Assembly: GCA_963762205.1 (NCBI GenBank)
Contig: CAVXJZ010000002.1
Location: 1-64,000 of the forward strand
Direction: 5' to 3'
Origin: VRUE01 sp963762205
GTDB lineage: Bacteria; Actinomycetota; Thermoleophilia; Solirubrobacterales; 70-9
Length of the DNA stretch: 64,000 nt
In this document: in pieces, positions 16,416 through 27,936 of the stretch
How the letters are laid out: each line of letters starts with the position of its first letter
How positions within the stretch are numbered: position 1 is the stretch's first letter
The notes under the pieces: generated by a model
Databases searched by the model: none
What the model was told of the DNA's origin: nothing
What the model saw: the letters and a program-made list of their open reading frames with translations, nothing else
Position numbers and translations under genes: made by a program

Positions 16416-16430
16416 CTGCCGCGATAACCG

Positions 16431-19099
16431 TCAGGCTCGGGACTTCGCGGTGCTCCCTGTCTGGAAGCTCGACGAGGTCGGCGTTCCACGTGCGTGCTCG
16501 TCACCCAGGAGGTTCTTCACGAAGTACTCGGCGCGCAGCCAGAACCAGTAGTCGCTCATGTTCCCGTACCCGTGCCGCGCGTCCGGGAAGACGAAGAAGT
16601 CGAAGCGCTTGTTCGCCTTGATGAGCGCTTCGGCCATCCGGTAGGTGTTCGGCGGGATGGACGTTGTTGTCCGCGGTGCCCGTCGGTGAGCAGCAGGTGT
16701 CCCTTCAGGTTCGTCGCGAGCTCGGGGTTCGTGGCGATGGAGTACTCGAAGGACACGTCGCCGGAGTCGCTCACGACCTCCTTCACGCCGTGGTGCGTCT
16801 CCGACCACCAGCGGTTGTAGATGTCGTTGGTGTGGTTGCCCGACGACGACACGGCCACCTTGAAGAAGTCCGGATAGACGAGCATGGCCGCCGTGGACAT
16901 GAAGCCGCCGCCGGAGTGGCCGTAGATGCCCACCCGGTCCATGGTCGATGAAGGGATAGCGGCTCGGCCAGCTCCTCGACCGTCACCTTCTTGTCGGCCA
17001 GCCCGTAGTCGCGGAGGTTCCCGTACCCGTAGTTGTGGTACCACTTCGAGCGGTCGGGATTGCCGCCGCGGTTGCCCACCGTGACGACGATGAAGCCGAA
17101 CTGGGCCAGCGCCTGCTCGTAGGGCGCGGTCGAGAACGACTTGGCCACCGACTCGGTCTGCGGGCCGGGATACACGTACTCCACGATCGGATACACCTTC
17201 GTGGAGTCGAAGTCGTAGGGCTTGTACATGACGCCGTAGAGGTCGGTGACCCCGTCGGCCGCCTTCACCGTGAAGGGCTCGGGGAACTTGTAGCCCGCGG
17301 CCATGAGCAGGGAGAAGTCGGCCGTCTCGAGATCCATGACCTTCCGGCCGGTCTCGTCGTAGAGCGCCGACGGCGGGCACGGTGTTGACCCGGGAGTAGT
17401 TGTCCACGAAGTAGTGCGGCCGACTCCGATGTCGACGCGCCGTGGTCGAAGTCGCCCGGGGTCGAGGAGCTGGAGCCCGGTGCCGTCCAGGCCCACCCGG
17501 TAGGGGTGCCGGTAGTACGGGTCCTCGCCCTGCTCGCGGTCGTTGGCCGTGAAGAGCAGCGACGCCCTTCGCCTCGTCGACGCCCTCGATGCCGTCCACG
17601 TGCCAGGGTCCCGAGGTGAGGCGCGTCTTCATCGTGCCGTCGGGCGCGTACCGGTACAGGTGCGCCCACCCGTCGCGCTCCGACCACCAGATCAGGTCGC
17701 CGTTGGCCAGCCGCCACGGAGGCTGCTGCTCCTGGTAGGTGTTCATGCGCTCTTCGATGACCGGACTGCACGGCGCCGGTGGCGGGGTCGGCCACCATCA
17801 CGTCGATGCGGTGCAGGTCCCGGCTCGCGCGGAAGAAGTAGAGCTCGTTGGACTTGTCGGAGAGCCACCTGCGAGATGGGCGGCTCGTCGTTGCCGCTCG
17901 CCGCCGCCGAAGCCGCGGAGGCCACCCGGTCTCTGGGGTTGCCGGTAGACCCCCATGGTCTCGTCCTTCCATGGGTCGTCGTCGATCTTCTTCATCTGCC
18001 GGCTCTGCATGTCGAAGACCAGCAGCTCGGTCTGCGTGACGTTCTTCTCGCCGGGCATGTCGTACTTGTAGGTCTCGAGCTGGGGGCGCTTGTTGCCCGT
18101 GCTGTGGATGACCCACAGGTCGCCGACCTTGCGCTGGTCCTCGCGGGTCAGCGCGAAGTAGCTGCGAGTCCCAGCGACCAGGCGATGCCCGCGCGCTGGC
18201 GCCGCTTGAACTCCTTGGCGGTCTCGTCGTCGTTCTCGCCCCGGCCCTGGCTGCCGTAGCTGTAGTCCTTCTCGCCGTCGGTGGTGAGCTGGACCTCCTC
18301 CACCTTCGACCTTCCAGTCGGCGCTGTCGGCGGCGGCGCCGGTCTTCCCCCGGCGGGCGTCGAGGATCTTCTTGTACTCGCCGTACGTCATGGCCCACAG
18401 GTTGGCCTCCCGGCTGAACACCACCCAGGTGGTGTCCGGCGACACGCTCGCCCAGCCCGGGTGGTTGTCCGGCGCTTCGTAGTCCTCGAGCAGGCGCAGC
18501 GTCTGCGTGGCCACGTCGTACTGGAAGTGGAACATCTTCTTCTTCGTACGCGGCGTCGCTGCGGCCGTCGCCGCCCTGCTGCTCCTGCTGCTGCTCGCCG
18601 ACGGCGGTGTCCGCCTCCTCGATCTTCTCGTCCTGGGACGACTGCACGTCGAACTGGATGGTATGGTCGTCGATGAAGCGGATGGCGCGGATGGGGAGGT
18701 GCTTGCGCGTCCCACGGATCGTGCGTGATGCGCGTCAGCTCGGCGGCGATGCGGTCGTTGTCGAAGATCGCCCGCTTGGTGCCCCGCGCCGGGTCCACCA
18801 GGTAGTAGGACGTCCCGTCGGTGGTCTCCCACTGATACCAGAATTTGTCGCCGTGGTCGATCCAGCGGGGCGACAGCGTGGTGCTCTTCAGCAGGTCGCG
18901 GATCTTGTACGGCGCGAAGCGGGCGGCGAGCTGGTAGTTGGCCGATCCCGAGCCGCCAACCACGTCGCGCGGGGGGGCGGACTGGATCTGCGCCAACGAC
19001 CGCGATGGGCAGCAGGACTTCCGACGGAGCGATTGGAGACGCGAGCAAACGCGAGAGCGCCAGCCGGCGAACCGGCACGGCACGAGTGGTGCGAATCAT
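16431..19099 (-). CDS. S9-family prolyl dipeptidyl-peptidase, DPP IV-like (frameshifted)
   Basis: About 890 residues if joined. An N-terminal signal-like MIRTTRAVPVRRLALSRLLA is followed by the DPP IV beta-propeller (ANYQLAARFAPYKIRDLLKS, YYLVDPARGTKRAIFDNDRI, LWVIHSTGNKRPQLETYKYD). The alpha/beta-hydrolase domain has FIVVTVGNRGGN, catalytic Ser in VGIYGHSGGGFMSTAAM, and catalytic His in DARHGYGNMSDYWFWL. The enzyme would release X-Pro or similar dipeptides, probably in the periplasm. There are many frameshifts (about ten) and no long intact frame. It reads in the same direction as thrC-thrB but is functionally unrelated. Confidence 0.85.
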
Positions 19100-19183
19100 G
19101 TAGACCTCTCGGTAGCGCGGTACGGGAAGGGCTGGCAGAAGAGGAGGCCTCGGGGCGCTTCCGGCAATGGGTGGTGTGTGAAG

Positions 19184-19765
19184 TCAGCCGGCCGTGCCAC
19201 CGGATGAATGAGCGTCCGGGGCTCGCGGTGGGAGGAACAGTCCCTCGAGGAAGAAGGCTGACAGCTCGGAGCGGGACGCCACGCCGGCCTTCCGGTAGAC
19301 GGCGACCGCGTGCTGACGCACGGTACGCTCGCTCCGCCCGGTGAGCCTGCCGACACGCTTGTGGCTGTATCCTTTGAGGACCATGAGAGCCGTTTCACGC
19401 TCCGCCGGCGTCAGCTCCCAGGCGTCGAACTGGATGGCCAGCGCTTCACCCAGTCCCTCCAGGGCGTGCTCCGCGCGGACGCGCCAAGCGTCGCTTGCGC
19501 TCCTCCGCTGGTCCTCGGCGGTGCGTAGGGACCGAACCTCCTTCATGGCTCCGTACCACCCCCACCCCAGATAGGCCGCGGCCCCGAGACTCGTCACCAA
19601 CAACACGAGCTCGAAGAGCACGTGGACGCTCAGCAACGTTCTGGGCCGATCCATGAGAAGGTCCAGCGCCGCTCCCGTGGTGACGATGAGGAAGAACGCC
19701 GCCAGGAGGATCTGGAGCCGGGGAACCGAGTCGTCGTGTAGCTCGTTCATGGGGACTTCCGTCAT
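19184..19765 (-). CDS. Membrane-anchored LuxR-type regulator
   Basis: A 193-residue protein. Two transmembrane segments near the N-terminus (LQILLAAFFLIVTTGAALDL and VLFELVLLVTSLGAAAYLGW) precede a GerE/LuxR helix-turn-helix (LTPAERETALMVLKGYSHKR, then TGRSERTVRQHAVAVYRKAG). It lacks a receiver domain, so it may act as a one-component membrane sensor. The frame is intact. An alternative start at 19750 (MNELHDDS) is possible. Its target is unknown; the downstream neighbour on the same strand is the S9 peptidase. Confidence 0.82.
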   Translation of the reverse strand: MTEVPMNELHDDSVPRLQILLAAFFLIVTTGAALDLLMDRPRTLLSVHVLFELVLLVTSLGAAAYLGWGWYGAMKEVRSLRTAEDQRRSASDAWRVRAEHALEGLGEALAIQFDAWELTPAERETALMVLKGYSHKRVGRLTGRSERTVRQHAVAVYRKAGVASRSELSAFFLEGLFLPPRAPDAHSSGGTAG

Positions 19766-19862
19766 TCGTCGGATGGCCGTACGGGGCGGATGCGAACATC
19801 TGCCGGATGGTCGCTCACTGCATACTCGGGCACCGTTAGCGTGTCTTCAACCGGAGGCCTCC

Positions 19863-20408
19863 ATGCCAGATCCGCTGCACCCCGCCGTCGTCCACTTTCC
19901 TCTCGTCCTCGCTGTACTGATTCCTTTCGTGGCGGCCGTCGCGCTCGTGTTGGCGCTGCGCGGCACCGCGCCCCGACGACCGTGGACCCTGGTCGTGGTC
20001 ATGGCCGCGGGCCTGGCGCTCTCCGCGTGGGTGGCCGTGGAGACGGGAGAGCAGCAGGAGGAGCGCGTCGAGGCCGTGGTGGCGGAGTCGGTAATCTCGC
20101 ATCATGCGGCGGCGGCGGAGACCCTGCTGTGGTCCGCGGCGGCGCTCTTCGTCATCGCATTGGGCGGCCTCGCGTCCGGCCGAGTAGGCGCAGTGACGCG
20201 TGTCGCGACCGTGGCCGCGTCGGTAGTCCTCCTCGCGATGGCGGTCCGCGTGGGCGACTCCGGTGGTCAACTGGTCTACACCCACGGAGCCGCGCAGGCC
20301 TACGTGTCCGGCGGGGGTGGCATGGCGCCCTCCGGGAGCGGAGCCGGGAGCGCCGGCGAAGAAGCAAGGGAGGGGAGGCGCGAGCGCGCCGGCGACGACC
20401 GCCGCTGA
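19863..20408 (+). CDS. DUF2231-type membrane protein
   Basis: A 181-residue protein that begins MPDPLHPAVVHFPLVLAVLI. The HPxxVHFP motif and four membrane helices are the signature of DUF2231. The start at 19863 is preceded by aaccggaggcctcc. The helices are followed by a Gly/Ser/Arg-rich tail. Function is unknown; histidine-bearing family members have been linked to redox or metal roles only by association. The frame is intact. Confidence 0.8.
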   Translation: MPDPLHPAVVHFPLVLAVLIPFVAAVALVLALRGTAPRRPWTLVVVMAAGLALSAWVAVETGEQQEERVEAVVAESVISHHAAAAETLLWSAAALFVIALGGLASGRVGAVTRVATVAASVVLLAMAVRVGDSGGQLVYTHGAAQAYVSGGGGMAPSGSGAGSAGEEAREGRRERAGDDRR

Positions 20409-20531
20409 CGCTCGCACCGAAGTTCGTGGTCGAGGCTCGCTTCTCCACGAAGAGGGACGCGCCGGCAATGCCCGCGTGTAACATGCAGCACCGGACCGTC
20501 AGCACGTACATCACAGGTCATATAAGACGAA

Positions 20532-20559
20532 GGCGCCGGCACCCGAAGGTGCCGGCGCC
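20532..20559 (-). terminator. Terminator of the H1-like gene
   Basis: An 11-bp perfect stem, ggcgccggcac/gtgccggcgcc, with loop ccgaag. On the minus strand it lies 27 bases past the stop of the lysine-rich protein and is followed by ttcgtcttat. It may also serve the convergent DUF2231 gene. Confidence 0.75.
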
Positions 20560-20585
20560 AAGACCGCTCCAACGGAGCTCGAAGG

Positions 20586-20995
20586 CTACTTCTTCTTCCC
20601 GGCCTTCTTGGCGGGCTTCTTCGCGGTCTTCTTGGCGGGCTTCTTCGCCGCCTTCTTCGCGGCCTTCTTGGCGGGCTTCTTCGCCGCCTTCTTCGCCGCC
20701 TTCTTGGCGGCGCTTCTTCCCGGCCTTCTTGGCGGGCTTCTTCGCCGCCTTCTTCGCGGCCTTCTTCGCCGGCCTTCTTGGCGGCCTTCTTCGCGGGGCG
20801 CTTCTTCGCGCCGGCCGCCTTCTTCGCCGCCTTCTTGGCGGGCTTCTTGGCTGCCTTCTTCGCCGCCTTCTTGGCAGGCTTCCTCGCCGCCTTCTTCGCC
20901 GCCTTCTTGGCGGGCTTCTTCGCAGCTTTCTTCGCCGCCTTCTTGGCGGGCTTCTTGGCTGCGGCCTTCTTGGTGGCCTTCTTCTTGGTCGCCAC
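20586..20995 (-). CDS. Histone H1-like lysine/alanine-repeat protein (frameshifted)
   Basis: It begins with GTG at 20995 (ATKKKATKKAAAKKPAKKA) and consists almost only of KKAAKKPAKKAAKK-type repeats, ending GKKK. This is the pattern of bacterial H1/Hc1-like nucleoid proteins that bind DNA by charge. As written, the frame is lost after about 70 residues by small indels near 20710-20770; restored length is about 136. The repeats themselves are prone to slippage, so these indels could be biological or technical. A strong terminator follows. The gene is monocistronic. Confidence 0.82.
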
Positions 20996-21281
20996 GGTTA
21001 CGCCTCCGGAAGCAGATTACGACCAGGTGACAGTTCGCGAACGACATCTATGTAGTGCGTTTCGTCGACAGAAAGCAATAGGCTCGATACGAAGGAACAC
21101 AAGATGTCGTGGTGGCTTTCGCGCGAGGGCACTACCGGATGGGTAGGCCGGGAACCTCGGCGAGGGTCTCGTGGAGCTTCTCGGATACGCGTCGGGGTGG
21201 GGGGTGCGCAGGACGATTGGAGGCCCCATCATTCAGCGCCGGATCGATTCCGGATGATGAACTCCACGACCTGTCGGTGCC
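20996..21281. other. Intergenic region between divergent genes
   Basis: 286 bases hold the promoters of the H1-like gene and the SprT-like gene. A minus-strand frame, SEKLHETLAEVPGLPIR, ending at 21132 looks protein-like and could be the tail of a short gene starting near 21232. It is too short to call. Confidence 0.35.
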
Positions 21282-22074
21282 ATGCGTGCCCGTTCTGCCG
21301 AAGACTTTCTGAAGGAGCTGAAGGAGCGTGGCGCACGCCGTTTGAAGGGCGTGCGCTTCCGCGCCAACCGCAGCACGATCTGGTCGCTCACGCAAGACGC
21401 GACCGTGCTGAACGTGCATGTGGCGTACCGACGGGCTCCAGCCAGCATCCTGGATGCGTTCGCGACCATCGTCCGGGGACGTGGCTACCGAACGGCCGCG
21501 GTGAAGGAAGCGGCTGAGCAGCTCCGGAACTGGCAGGGCCTGGGGCCGGTCATGGAGGCGGTGCGCGCCTATCACGCTCAACGCATGCGCCGTGCCGCCC
21601 ACCGCTGTGACGAAGACACTCAAGTGACGCACTGCTGCGCCACGCCGCCTCAGCGCGCATACCTCCGAGCGCTGTATCGTTACCTGAACCGCTCTCGATT
21701 CGACGGCCTGCTTCCGGACGACCTGCCCGTGCGGTTGAGCAACCGCATGTCGCACGTCGCTCGGCCATATCATTCCCGCGCAGGACCGGAGGCGGGGACG
21801 CTTCGTCGTCGAGCTGGCGCTCAACGTCGACCTCATGCTCGAGGGCAACGGTGCCGAGCGCATGGACACGCTGCTGCACGAGATGGCCCACGTGGCCGAC
21901 TGGCTCCTCGACGGGAACTACGGGCACGGCGACACGTGGCGGAAGTGGGCGCGACACGCCGGCTGCCGAGCCGAGACGAAGTATGAGCGGCCGGTGGTGC
22001 GCCGGCGGCGGCGGACGCAGCGCGTGACCAGGGTGCCGCCACTGCCTCTGGCGCTACGTCGGCGCGCCGCCTGA
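21282..22074 (+). CDS. SprT-like zinc metalloprotease-fold protein (frameshifted)
   Basis: About 264 residues. The first half (MRARSAEDFLKELKERGARR) has no recognised domain. The second half is SprT-like: RAYLRALYRYLNRSRFDGLL, then LLHEMAHVADWLLDGNYGH with the HEMAH zinc site and a following GHGDTWRKWARHAG. One shift occurs near 21765, between PVRLSNRMS and the FVVELALNVDLMLEGNG segment. Family members bind zinc and are implicated in DNA-protein crosslink repair in eukaryotes; the bacterial role is unknown. It converges with tkt. Confidence 0.78.
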
Positions 22075-22141
22075 AGCGTCGCGAACGCCGGGATCGACCG
22101 ACCTCCGCAGGGTTACGCTGGAGCGATGTCGACCGGCGACC

Positions 22142-24157
22142 TCAGCCGAGGACTCCTTCGCCGCGTCCACCACTGCTTGTGCAGTGATGCCGAACTGCTC
22201 GTAGAGAACCTCGGCGGGTGCGGAGGCGCCGAAGCGATCGAGGCCGATGGAGCGCCCGCCGCTTCCGACCCACCGGGTCCACCCGAAGGTCGATGCCGCC
22301 TCCACCGAGACCCGTGCCGTCACCGTCGGCGGCAGCACGCGATATCGGTAGGACGGCGTTCTGCTGCCCGGAACAGGAACCAGCTCGGTAGGCTCACCAC
22401 CCGGGTCGGGATGCCGTCGGCCTCGAGACGTCTCCCGGGCCTCCACGGCCAGACCGAGCTCGCTGCCGCTGGCGATGAGGATGACGCGAGGGTCGTCTCC
22501 GCTGGCCTCGGCCAGGATGTAGCCACCGCGGCGTAGTCCTTCCGCGGACGCCAGCGTCGCCGCGGTCGAGGACCGCCACCTTCTGTCGGGAGAGCGCCAG
22601 GAAGCTCGGAGCCGTCCCTGCGCTCCATGGCCACCCGCCACGCTATCGGCGGTCTCGGCGGCATCTGCCGGGCGGAGGTCCATGAGGTTGGGCATCGGCC
22701 CGCAGCGCCGCGAGCTGCTCGACGGGCTGGTGCGTCGGGCCGTCCTCGCCCAGGCCGATGGAGTCGTGGGTGAAGACGTACGTCACGGGCTGCCCATGAG
22801 CGCCGCCAGGCGGATGGCCGGGCCGCATGTAGTCCGAGAAGATCAGGAACGTGCCGCCGAATGGGCGAACGCCTCCGTGGAGCGCCATCCCGTTCATGCA
22901 CCGCGCCCATGGCGTGCTCGCGGATGCCGAAGTGGACGATCCGGCCGCCGGGCGTCGCGGGGAGCAGGCTGTCCGCGCCCTCGATGTCGGTCTTGTTGGA
23001 CGGGGCCAGGTCGGCGGAGCCGCCCACGAGGTTGGGGATGCGGCCGGCGAGCCCCTGGATGACCTTCCCGGACCAGTTGCGGGTGGCGTCGGCCTTCTCC
23101 ACTGTCGACAGGTCGGGAACGCTCGTCGTCCCAGCCGTCGGGGAGCTTCCCGGCCATGCATCCGCTCGAACTCCGCGGCCAGCTCGGGAAACTCGGCGCG
23201 GTAGATGGCCGAAGCGCGCCCGCCACGCCTCCTCGAGGCGCTCGCCCTTGCGCACGCACGCGCGCCAGTGCTCCGCGCCGGCGGGTCGACCCAGAACGGC
23301 TCCAGGGACGGATAGCCGAGGTTCTTCTTGGTGGCGTCGATCTCGTCCTGGCCCAGCGGCGCGCCGTGGGCGGCGGCCGTGCCCGCCATGTTCGGGCTGC
23401 CGTAGGCGATGGTCGTGCGCAGCACGATGAGCGTGGGGCGCTCGGTCTCGCGCTTGGCCTCCTCCAGGGCCAGGTCCATGGCCTCGAGGTCGTTGCCGTC
23501 GTGCACGTGGACGACGTGCCAGCCGTATCCCTCGAAGCGCTTGGCCTGGTCGGTGGACGTGGCCAGGTCCGGTATCGCCCTCGATGGTGATGTGGTTGTC
23601 GTCCCAGATCCAGATGAGCTTGCCGAGCTTCTGGTGTCCGGCCAGCGCCGCCGCCTCGTGGGAGATGCCCTCCATGAGGTCGCCGTCGGAGCAGAACGCG
23701 TACGTGCAGTGGTCGACGATCTCGTGGCCGGGGCGGTTGAAGCGGTGCGCGAGCCAGCGCTCCGCCAGGGCCATGCCCACGCTCATTCGCCACGCCCTGG
23801 CCCAGGGGGCCGGTGGTGCGTCTCCACGCCCGGCGTGTGTCCGTACTCGGGATGGCCCGGCGTGCGCGAGCCCCACTGCCGGAAGTTGCGGATGTCCTCC
23901 TCGGAGACGTCGTACCCGCTCAGGTGCAGCAGCGAGTAGAGCAGCATGGACGCGTGGCCCACCGACAGCACGAACCGGTCGCGGTCCGAGCCACGTCGGG
24001 TTCGCCGGGTCGTGGCGCAGGTGCCGGTGGAAGAGCACGTAGCCCGATGGGCGCCAGCGCCATGGGCGTCCCGGGATGTCCGGAGTTGGCCTTCTGCACC
24101 GCGTCCATGGAGAGGACGCGGACGGCGTCGATGGCGAGCTTCTCGATATTCGTTCAT
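22142..24157 (-). CDS. tkt: Transketolase (frameshifted)
   Basis: Thiamine-diphosphate enzyme of the pentose phosphate pathway. Readable parts are SMDAVQKANSGHPGTPMALA, VGHASMLLYSLLHLSGYDV, the TPP motif CSDGDLMEGISHEAAALAGH, KLIWIWDDNHITIEGDT and AEVLYEQFGITAQAVVDAAK. The start ATG overlaps the leuS stop (ATGA), which implies coupled translation. The likely true C-terminus is AAKEVLG with a stop at 22142; the written frame loses one base there and would otherwise run to 22054. At least eight shifts. About 670 residues, normal length. Confidence 0.88.
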
Positions 24158-26632
24158 GACACCACGAAGTTGACGAGGCGGTCCTTCACGAAGATCACCT
24201 TGCGCTCGGTGGCCCCCTCCAGGTGGCGGGCGACGTTCTCCTCGGCGCGGGCCAGCGGCGACCACGACGTCCTCCTCCGGCGCCCGGCGCCACGTCCACG
24301 GTGCCGCGCAGCTTGCCGTTGACCTGCACGGCGACCTTCACGGTGTCGTCCACGGTCTTGGCCTCGTCGTACGCCGGCCAGTGGGCTCCGTCGAAGATGC
24401 TGCCTTCGTGGCCCAGGCGCTCCCAGAGCTCCTCGGCCACGTGGGGCGCGAAGGGCGCCACCAGGGCCACCAGCGGCTCCACCTCGGCCCGCACGGCCGC
24501 GCCGGCCGCCGGCGCGCACGGCGTTCAGGCACTCCATGAGCGCCGCGATGGCCGTGTTGTACTGCAGCGTCGGGAGTCTGCTCGGTGACCTGCTTGATGG
24601 TCTGGTGCAGCTTCCGCTCCACGTCCGGGTCGGGCGTCGCCGTCGCCGGCACGACAGCACCGTGTCCCACAGGCGGTGCAGGAATCCGAACGGCCCCTGG
24701 ATGCCCTCGGCGCGGTAGTCGCCGCCCTCCTCGAAGGGCCCCAGGAACATGAGGTACAGTGCGGAACGTGTCGGCGCCGAACTCCTCGATGATGGGATCG
24801 GGGACGACCACGTTGCCCTTGCTCTTGCGACATCTTCGCGCCCTCGTGCGATGATGAGCCCGTGGGCGCGGAAGCGCGTGAACGGCTCCTCGAAGTCGAG
24901 GTGGCCCAGGTCGTGGAGCACCATGGTCAGGAAGCGCGAGTACATCAGGTGGAGCACCGCGTGCTCGTTGCCGCCGATGTACGTGTCCACCGGCAGCCAC
25001 TTCATCGTGATCGACCTGGTCGAAGGGCCGGTCGTCGAAGTCCGTGGACGGGTAGCGCAGGAAGTACCAGCCCGAGTCCAGGAACGTGTCGGAGACGTCG
25101 GTCTCCCGGCGCGCCTCGCCCCCGCACTGCGGGCACGTCGGTCCGGTACCACTCCTCCACCCGCGCCAGCGGGCTGATGCCGCGAGTCGTCGGGCTTGAA
25201 GTCCTCGACCCGGGGCAGCACCACCGGGAGGTCCTCCTCGGGCACCGGCCACCGGCGCCGCACGCGTCGCAGTGGACGATGGGGATCGGCGGGCCCCAGT
25301 AGCGCTGCCGCGAGATGCACCAGTCGTGCAGGCGGTAGTTCACCCGCGACCTCGCCCAGGCCCGCTCGCCGCCAGCCACTCGGTGATCGTCCGCTTGCCT
25401 GCCTCGCCACGGCATGCCGTCGAAGTCGCCCGAGTTCACCAGCGTGCCGTCGCCGACGTAGGCCTCGGCCAGCGGCGTGTCGGCGTCCGTCGCCGGCACC
25501 GGCCACCACGCGCACGATGGGCAGGTCGAACGCCGTGGCGAACTCGAAGTCGCGCTCGTCGTGGCCGGGCACGGCCATGATGGCGCCGGTGCCGTACTCC
25601 ATGAGCACGTAGTCGGCGATCCAGATCGGGATCGGCCTCGCCCGTGGCCGGGTTGCGGCAGTAGCCGCCGGTGAACACGCCCGTCTTGGTCTTGTCGACC
25701 TTCTGGCGCGCCACCAGGTCCTTGCGCGCCGCCTCGTCGCGGTAGGTCGACCACGGCGCGGCGCTGGCCGTCGTCGGTGACCTCGTCCACCAGCGGGTGC
25801 TCGGGCGCCAGCACCATGTAGGTGGCGCCGAAGACGGTGTCGGGCCGGGTGGTGAAGACGTCGATGCTGCGTGCCGGTCTCGTTGCCGTCGGCGTCCAGG
25901 ACGGGGAAGCGCAGCTCGGCGCCCTCGCTCCGGCCGATCCAGTTCCCTGGGCCTTCCGGGTGGTGTCGGACCAGTCGAGGGTCGTCGAGGTTGTCCAGCA
26001 GGCGCTGGGCGTACTCGCGTGATCTTGAAGAACCACTGGGCGATGCGGCGCTGCTCGACCGGCGTGCCGCACCGCTCGCACGCGCCGGCGATGACCTGCT
26101 CGTTGGCCAGCACGGTCTTGCACGACGGGCACCAGTTGACCGGAGCTTCCTTGCGCTCGGCCAGGCCGGCCTTGAAGAGCTGCAGGAAGATCCACTGGGT
26201 CCACTTGTAGTAGGCCGGGTCCGTGGTATCGACGGTGTGGTCCCAGTCGAACATCCCCCCGATGCGCCGCAGCTGGCGCGTGAAGTTGCGCACGTTGGAC
26301 GGGATGAGGTCCATCGGGTGGACGCCCCTCTTGAGCGCGAAGTTCTCCGAGTGGATGCCGAAGGCGTCGAAGCCGATGGGCTCGAACACGTCGTGCCCCC
26401 GCAGCCGCTGGTAGCGGCCGTGCACGTCGGCGCCCGTGAACGCGTAGATGTTGCCCACGTGCAGCCCCTCCGCGGAGGGGTAGGGGAACATCATGAGGTT
26501 GTAGAACGGGTCCGCCGGCGGCCTCCAGCTCCTCACGCGTGAAGCGGTTGGTGCCCCGCTCGTCCCATAGGCGTTGCCACTTGCCCTCGACCTGCGAGGG
26601 GGACGTAGGCGTCTCTGTCCTTCGTTGTCCAT
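24154..26632 (-). CDS. leuS: Leucyl-tRNA synthetase (frameshifted)
   Basis: Class I synthetase of about 826 residues. It starts MDNEGQ at 26632. The joined frames give PSQVEGKWQRLWDERGTNRF, FYNLMMFPYPSAEGLHVGNI (HIGH-type motif HVGN), VNWCPSCKTVLANEQVI with zinc cysteines, MEYGTGAIMAVPGHDERDFE (editing domain), MSKSKGNVVVPDPIIEEFGA (KMSKS loop) and the C-terminal VIFVKDRLVNFVVS. The stop overlaps the tkt start. It is an essential enzyme, so the dozen or so frameshifts are almost certainly sequence errors. No T-box was seen upstream. Confidence 0.9.
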
Positions 26633-26883
26633 GGAGCGACGATGCGGGTGAGTCGGCCGCTCCGGGCTGCGGGGCAGTCGCCCCCGGGCTCGCGGAACCG
26701 GCTCGAGCCTGGTTCAACGGAGAAACCTGAAAGCTACAGATCGGGAAGGGCGGCCCAAGGCCCTGAGCGCCCTCGGCCACGGGCCGGAACGACGCCGTGC
26801 CGCGCCCCGATGGTCAGCCGGACGGCGCCGCGCCGCCGGTGGCAGCAGCGTCGAAGGGATCGTCTGTGCCCGTCACTGCTCCT
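26633..26883. other. Intergenic, upstream of leuS
   Basis: 251 bases with no gene seen. It should contain the leuS-tkt promoter on the minus strand; I could not pick a convincing -35/-10 pair. Confidence 0.35.
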
Positions 26884-27936
26884 TCAGGTCCTCGAGCGCG
26901 GCGCGCAGGTCGCCGCCGTGCTGCTCCAGGAGCGCCTGGAAGTCGGGGAGGCGGTGGATAGTAGCGGATGCGGGCCAGCAGCGTGGCGTTGTTCAGGGGC
27001 GATGTTGCGGAAGCCGCGGAAGCCAAGCGCCTCGAAGGTGGGCTCGCACGTCGTGGTCGAAGTGCTCCAGGGCGCGCTTGAAGACGTCCTCGCGGCGCCG
27101 GATCTTCTGGGCGAGGTCGAGGTCGCGTGCGTGCGTAGATGCGTCTGCAGGTCGTCCACCAGCCCGTCGACGAAGACGCTGAAGCGCTGGTAGTCCCGCC
27201 ACCGCGCCTGGGCGCGCAGGCACTTCACGGTGTCGGGGCCGCCCCCCTGGCGGGTGCAGAAGAACCGGACGGCGGCCGCGCGGCCCACGAACGTCGGCGA
27301 AGCTCTCGTTGAAGCCGACCTGGCCGGGCACGAACAGGTACCGGTGGGCCAGCTCGTGGAGCACGGTCTCCACGACGTCCGACGTCGTCGGCGCGGAGCA
27401 CCGTGGACAGCAGCGGGTCGTTGAACCAGCCCAGCGTGCTGAACGCCGAGGTGGGCCGAAGGTAGGTGTCGAAGCCGTCCTTCTCCAGGTCCGCCTGGGC
27501 CTCCCTGGCGTCGTCCTCGCTCGAAGAACCCCTTGTAGGGCACCCGGCCCACGATGGGGAACCACCACGTCTTGGGGACCAGTCGGTCCTTGTAGGCCGC
27601 GGACAGCACCAGCGCCAGCGTGTCGTGCTCCAGCTTGGTGTAGGTGGTGTAGGCGTCGCCGACGTCGATGCCGAGCTCGTCGGCGGCGAAGCGGCGCGCC
27701 TCGAGCACGAAGGCGAGCTTGCCCCGGGTGTCGGCGTCGGTGGCGAGTCGGTGAGCACCTCGGTGATGGGCCGCCGGGCCCGCAGGATCCTCGCCTCGGC
27801 GATGCCCGCCTTGATGACGTAGACCGGCGAGCACGCCCAGCAGCCGGCGACGAGGGCCAGCGCCGCCAGCGCGAGGACGCCCGCGGACGATCCTTGCGAC
27901 GGGGCCGGGCCCCGGAGGAGAAGTGTTCACGGTCAA
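26884..27936 (-). CDS. Predicted aminopeptidase lipoprotein (frameshifted)
   Basis: Matches the 'Aminopep' family of predicted zinc aminopeptidases. The corrected N-terminus reads LALAALALVAGCWACSPVYV, a lipobox-like AGC. Conserved pieces follow: ARRFAADELGIDVGDAYTTY, TWWFPIVGRVPYKGFF, SAFSTLGWFNDPLLSTVL, LHELAHRYLFVPG with HELAH zinc site, and FNESFADVVGR. About 350 residues. It is probably anchored in the periplasm. There are several shifts in the middle third. It reads in the same direction as leuS but is separated by 251 bases. Confidence 0.82.
   Translation of the reverse strand: MTVNTSPPGPGPVARIVRGRPRAGGAGPRRRLLGVLAGLRHQGGHRRGEDPAGPAAHHRGAHRLATDADTRGKLAFVLEARRFAADELGIDVGDAYTTYTKLEHDTLALVLSAAYKDRLVPKTWWFPIVGRVPYKGFFERGRRQGGPGGPGEGRLRHLPSAHLGVQHAGLVQRPAAVHGAPRRRRRTSWRPCSTSWPTGTCSCPARSASTRASPTFVGRAAAVRFFCTRQGGGPDTVKCLRAQARWRDYQRFSVFVDGLVDDLQTHLRTHATSTSPRRSGAARTSSSAPWSTSTTTCEPTFEALGFRGFRNIAPEQRHAAGPHPLLSTASPTSRRSWSSTAATCAPRSRT

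Noticed and set aside
20300..20585. Minus-strand extension of the H1-like protein beyond 20586
   Set aside because: It only appears in a shifted frame, crosses a strong terminator and overlaps the DUF2231 gene.
22054..22141. Longer transketolase C-terminus
   Set aside because: It would overlap the convergent SprT-like gene; restoring one base gives the common AAKEVLG ending.
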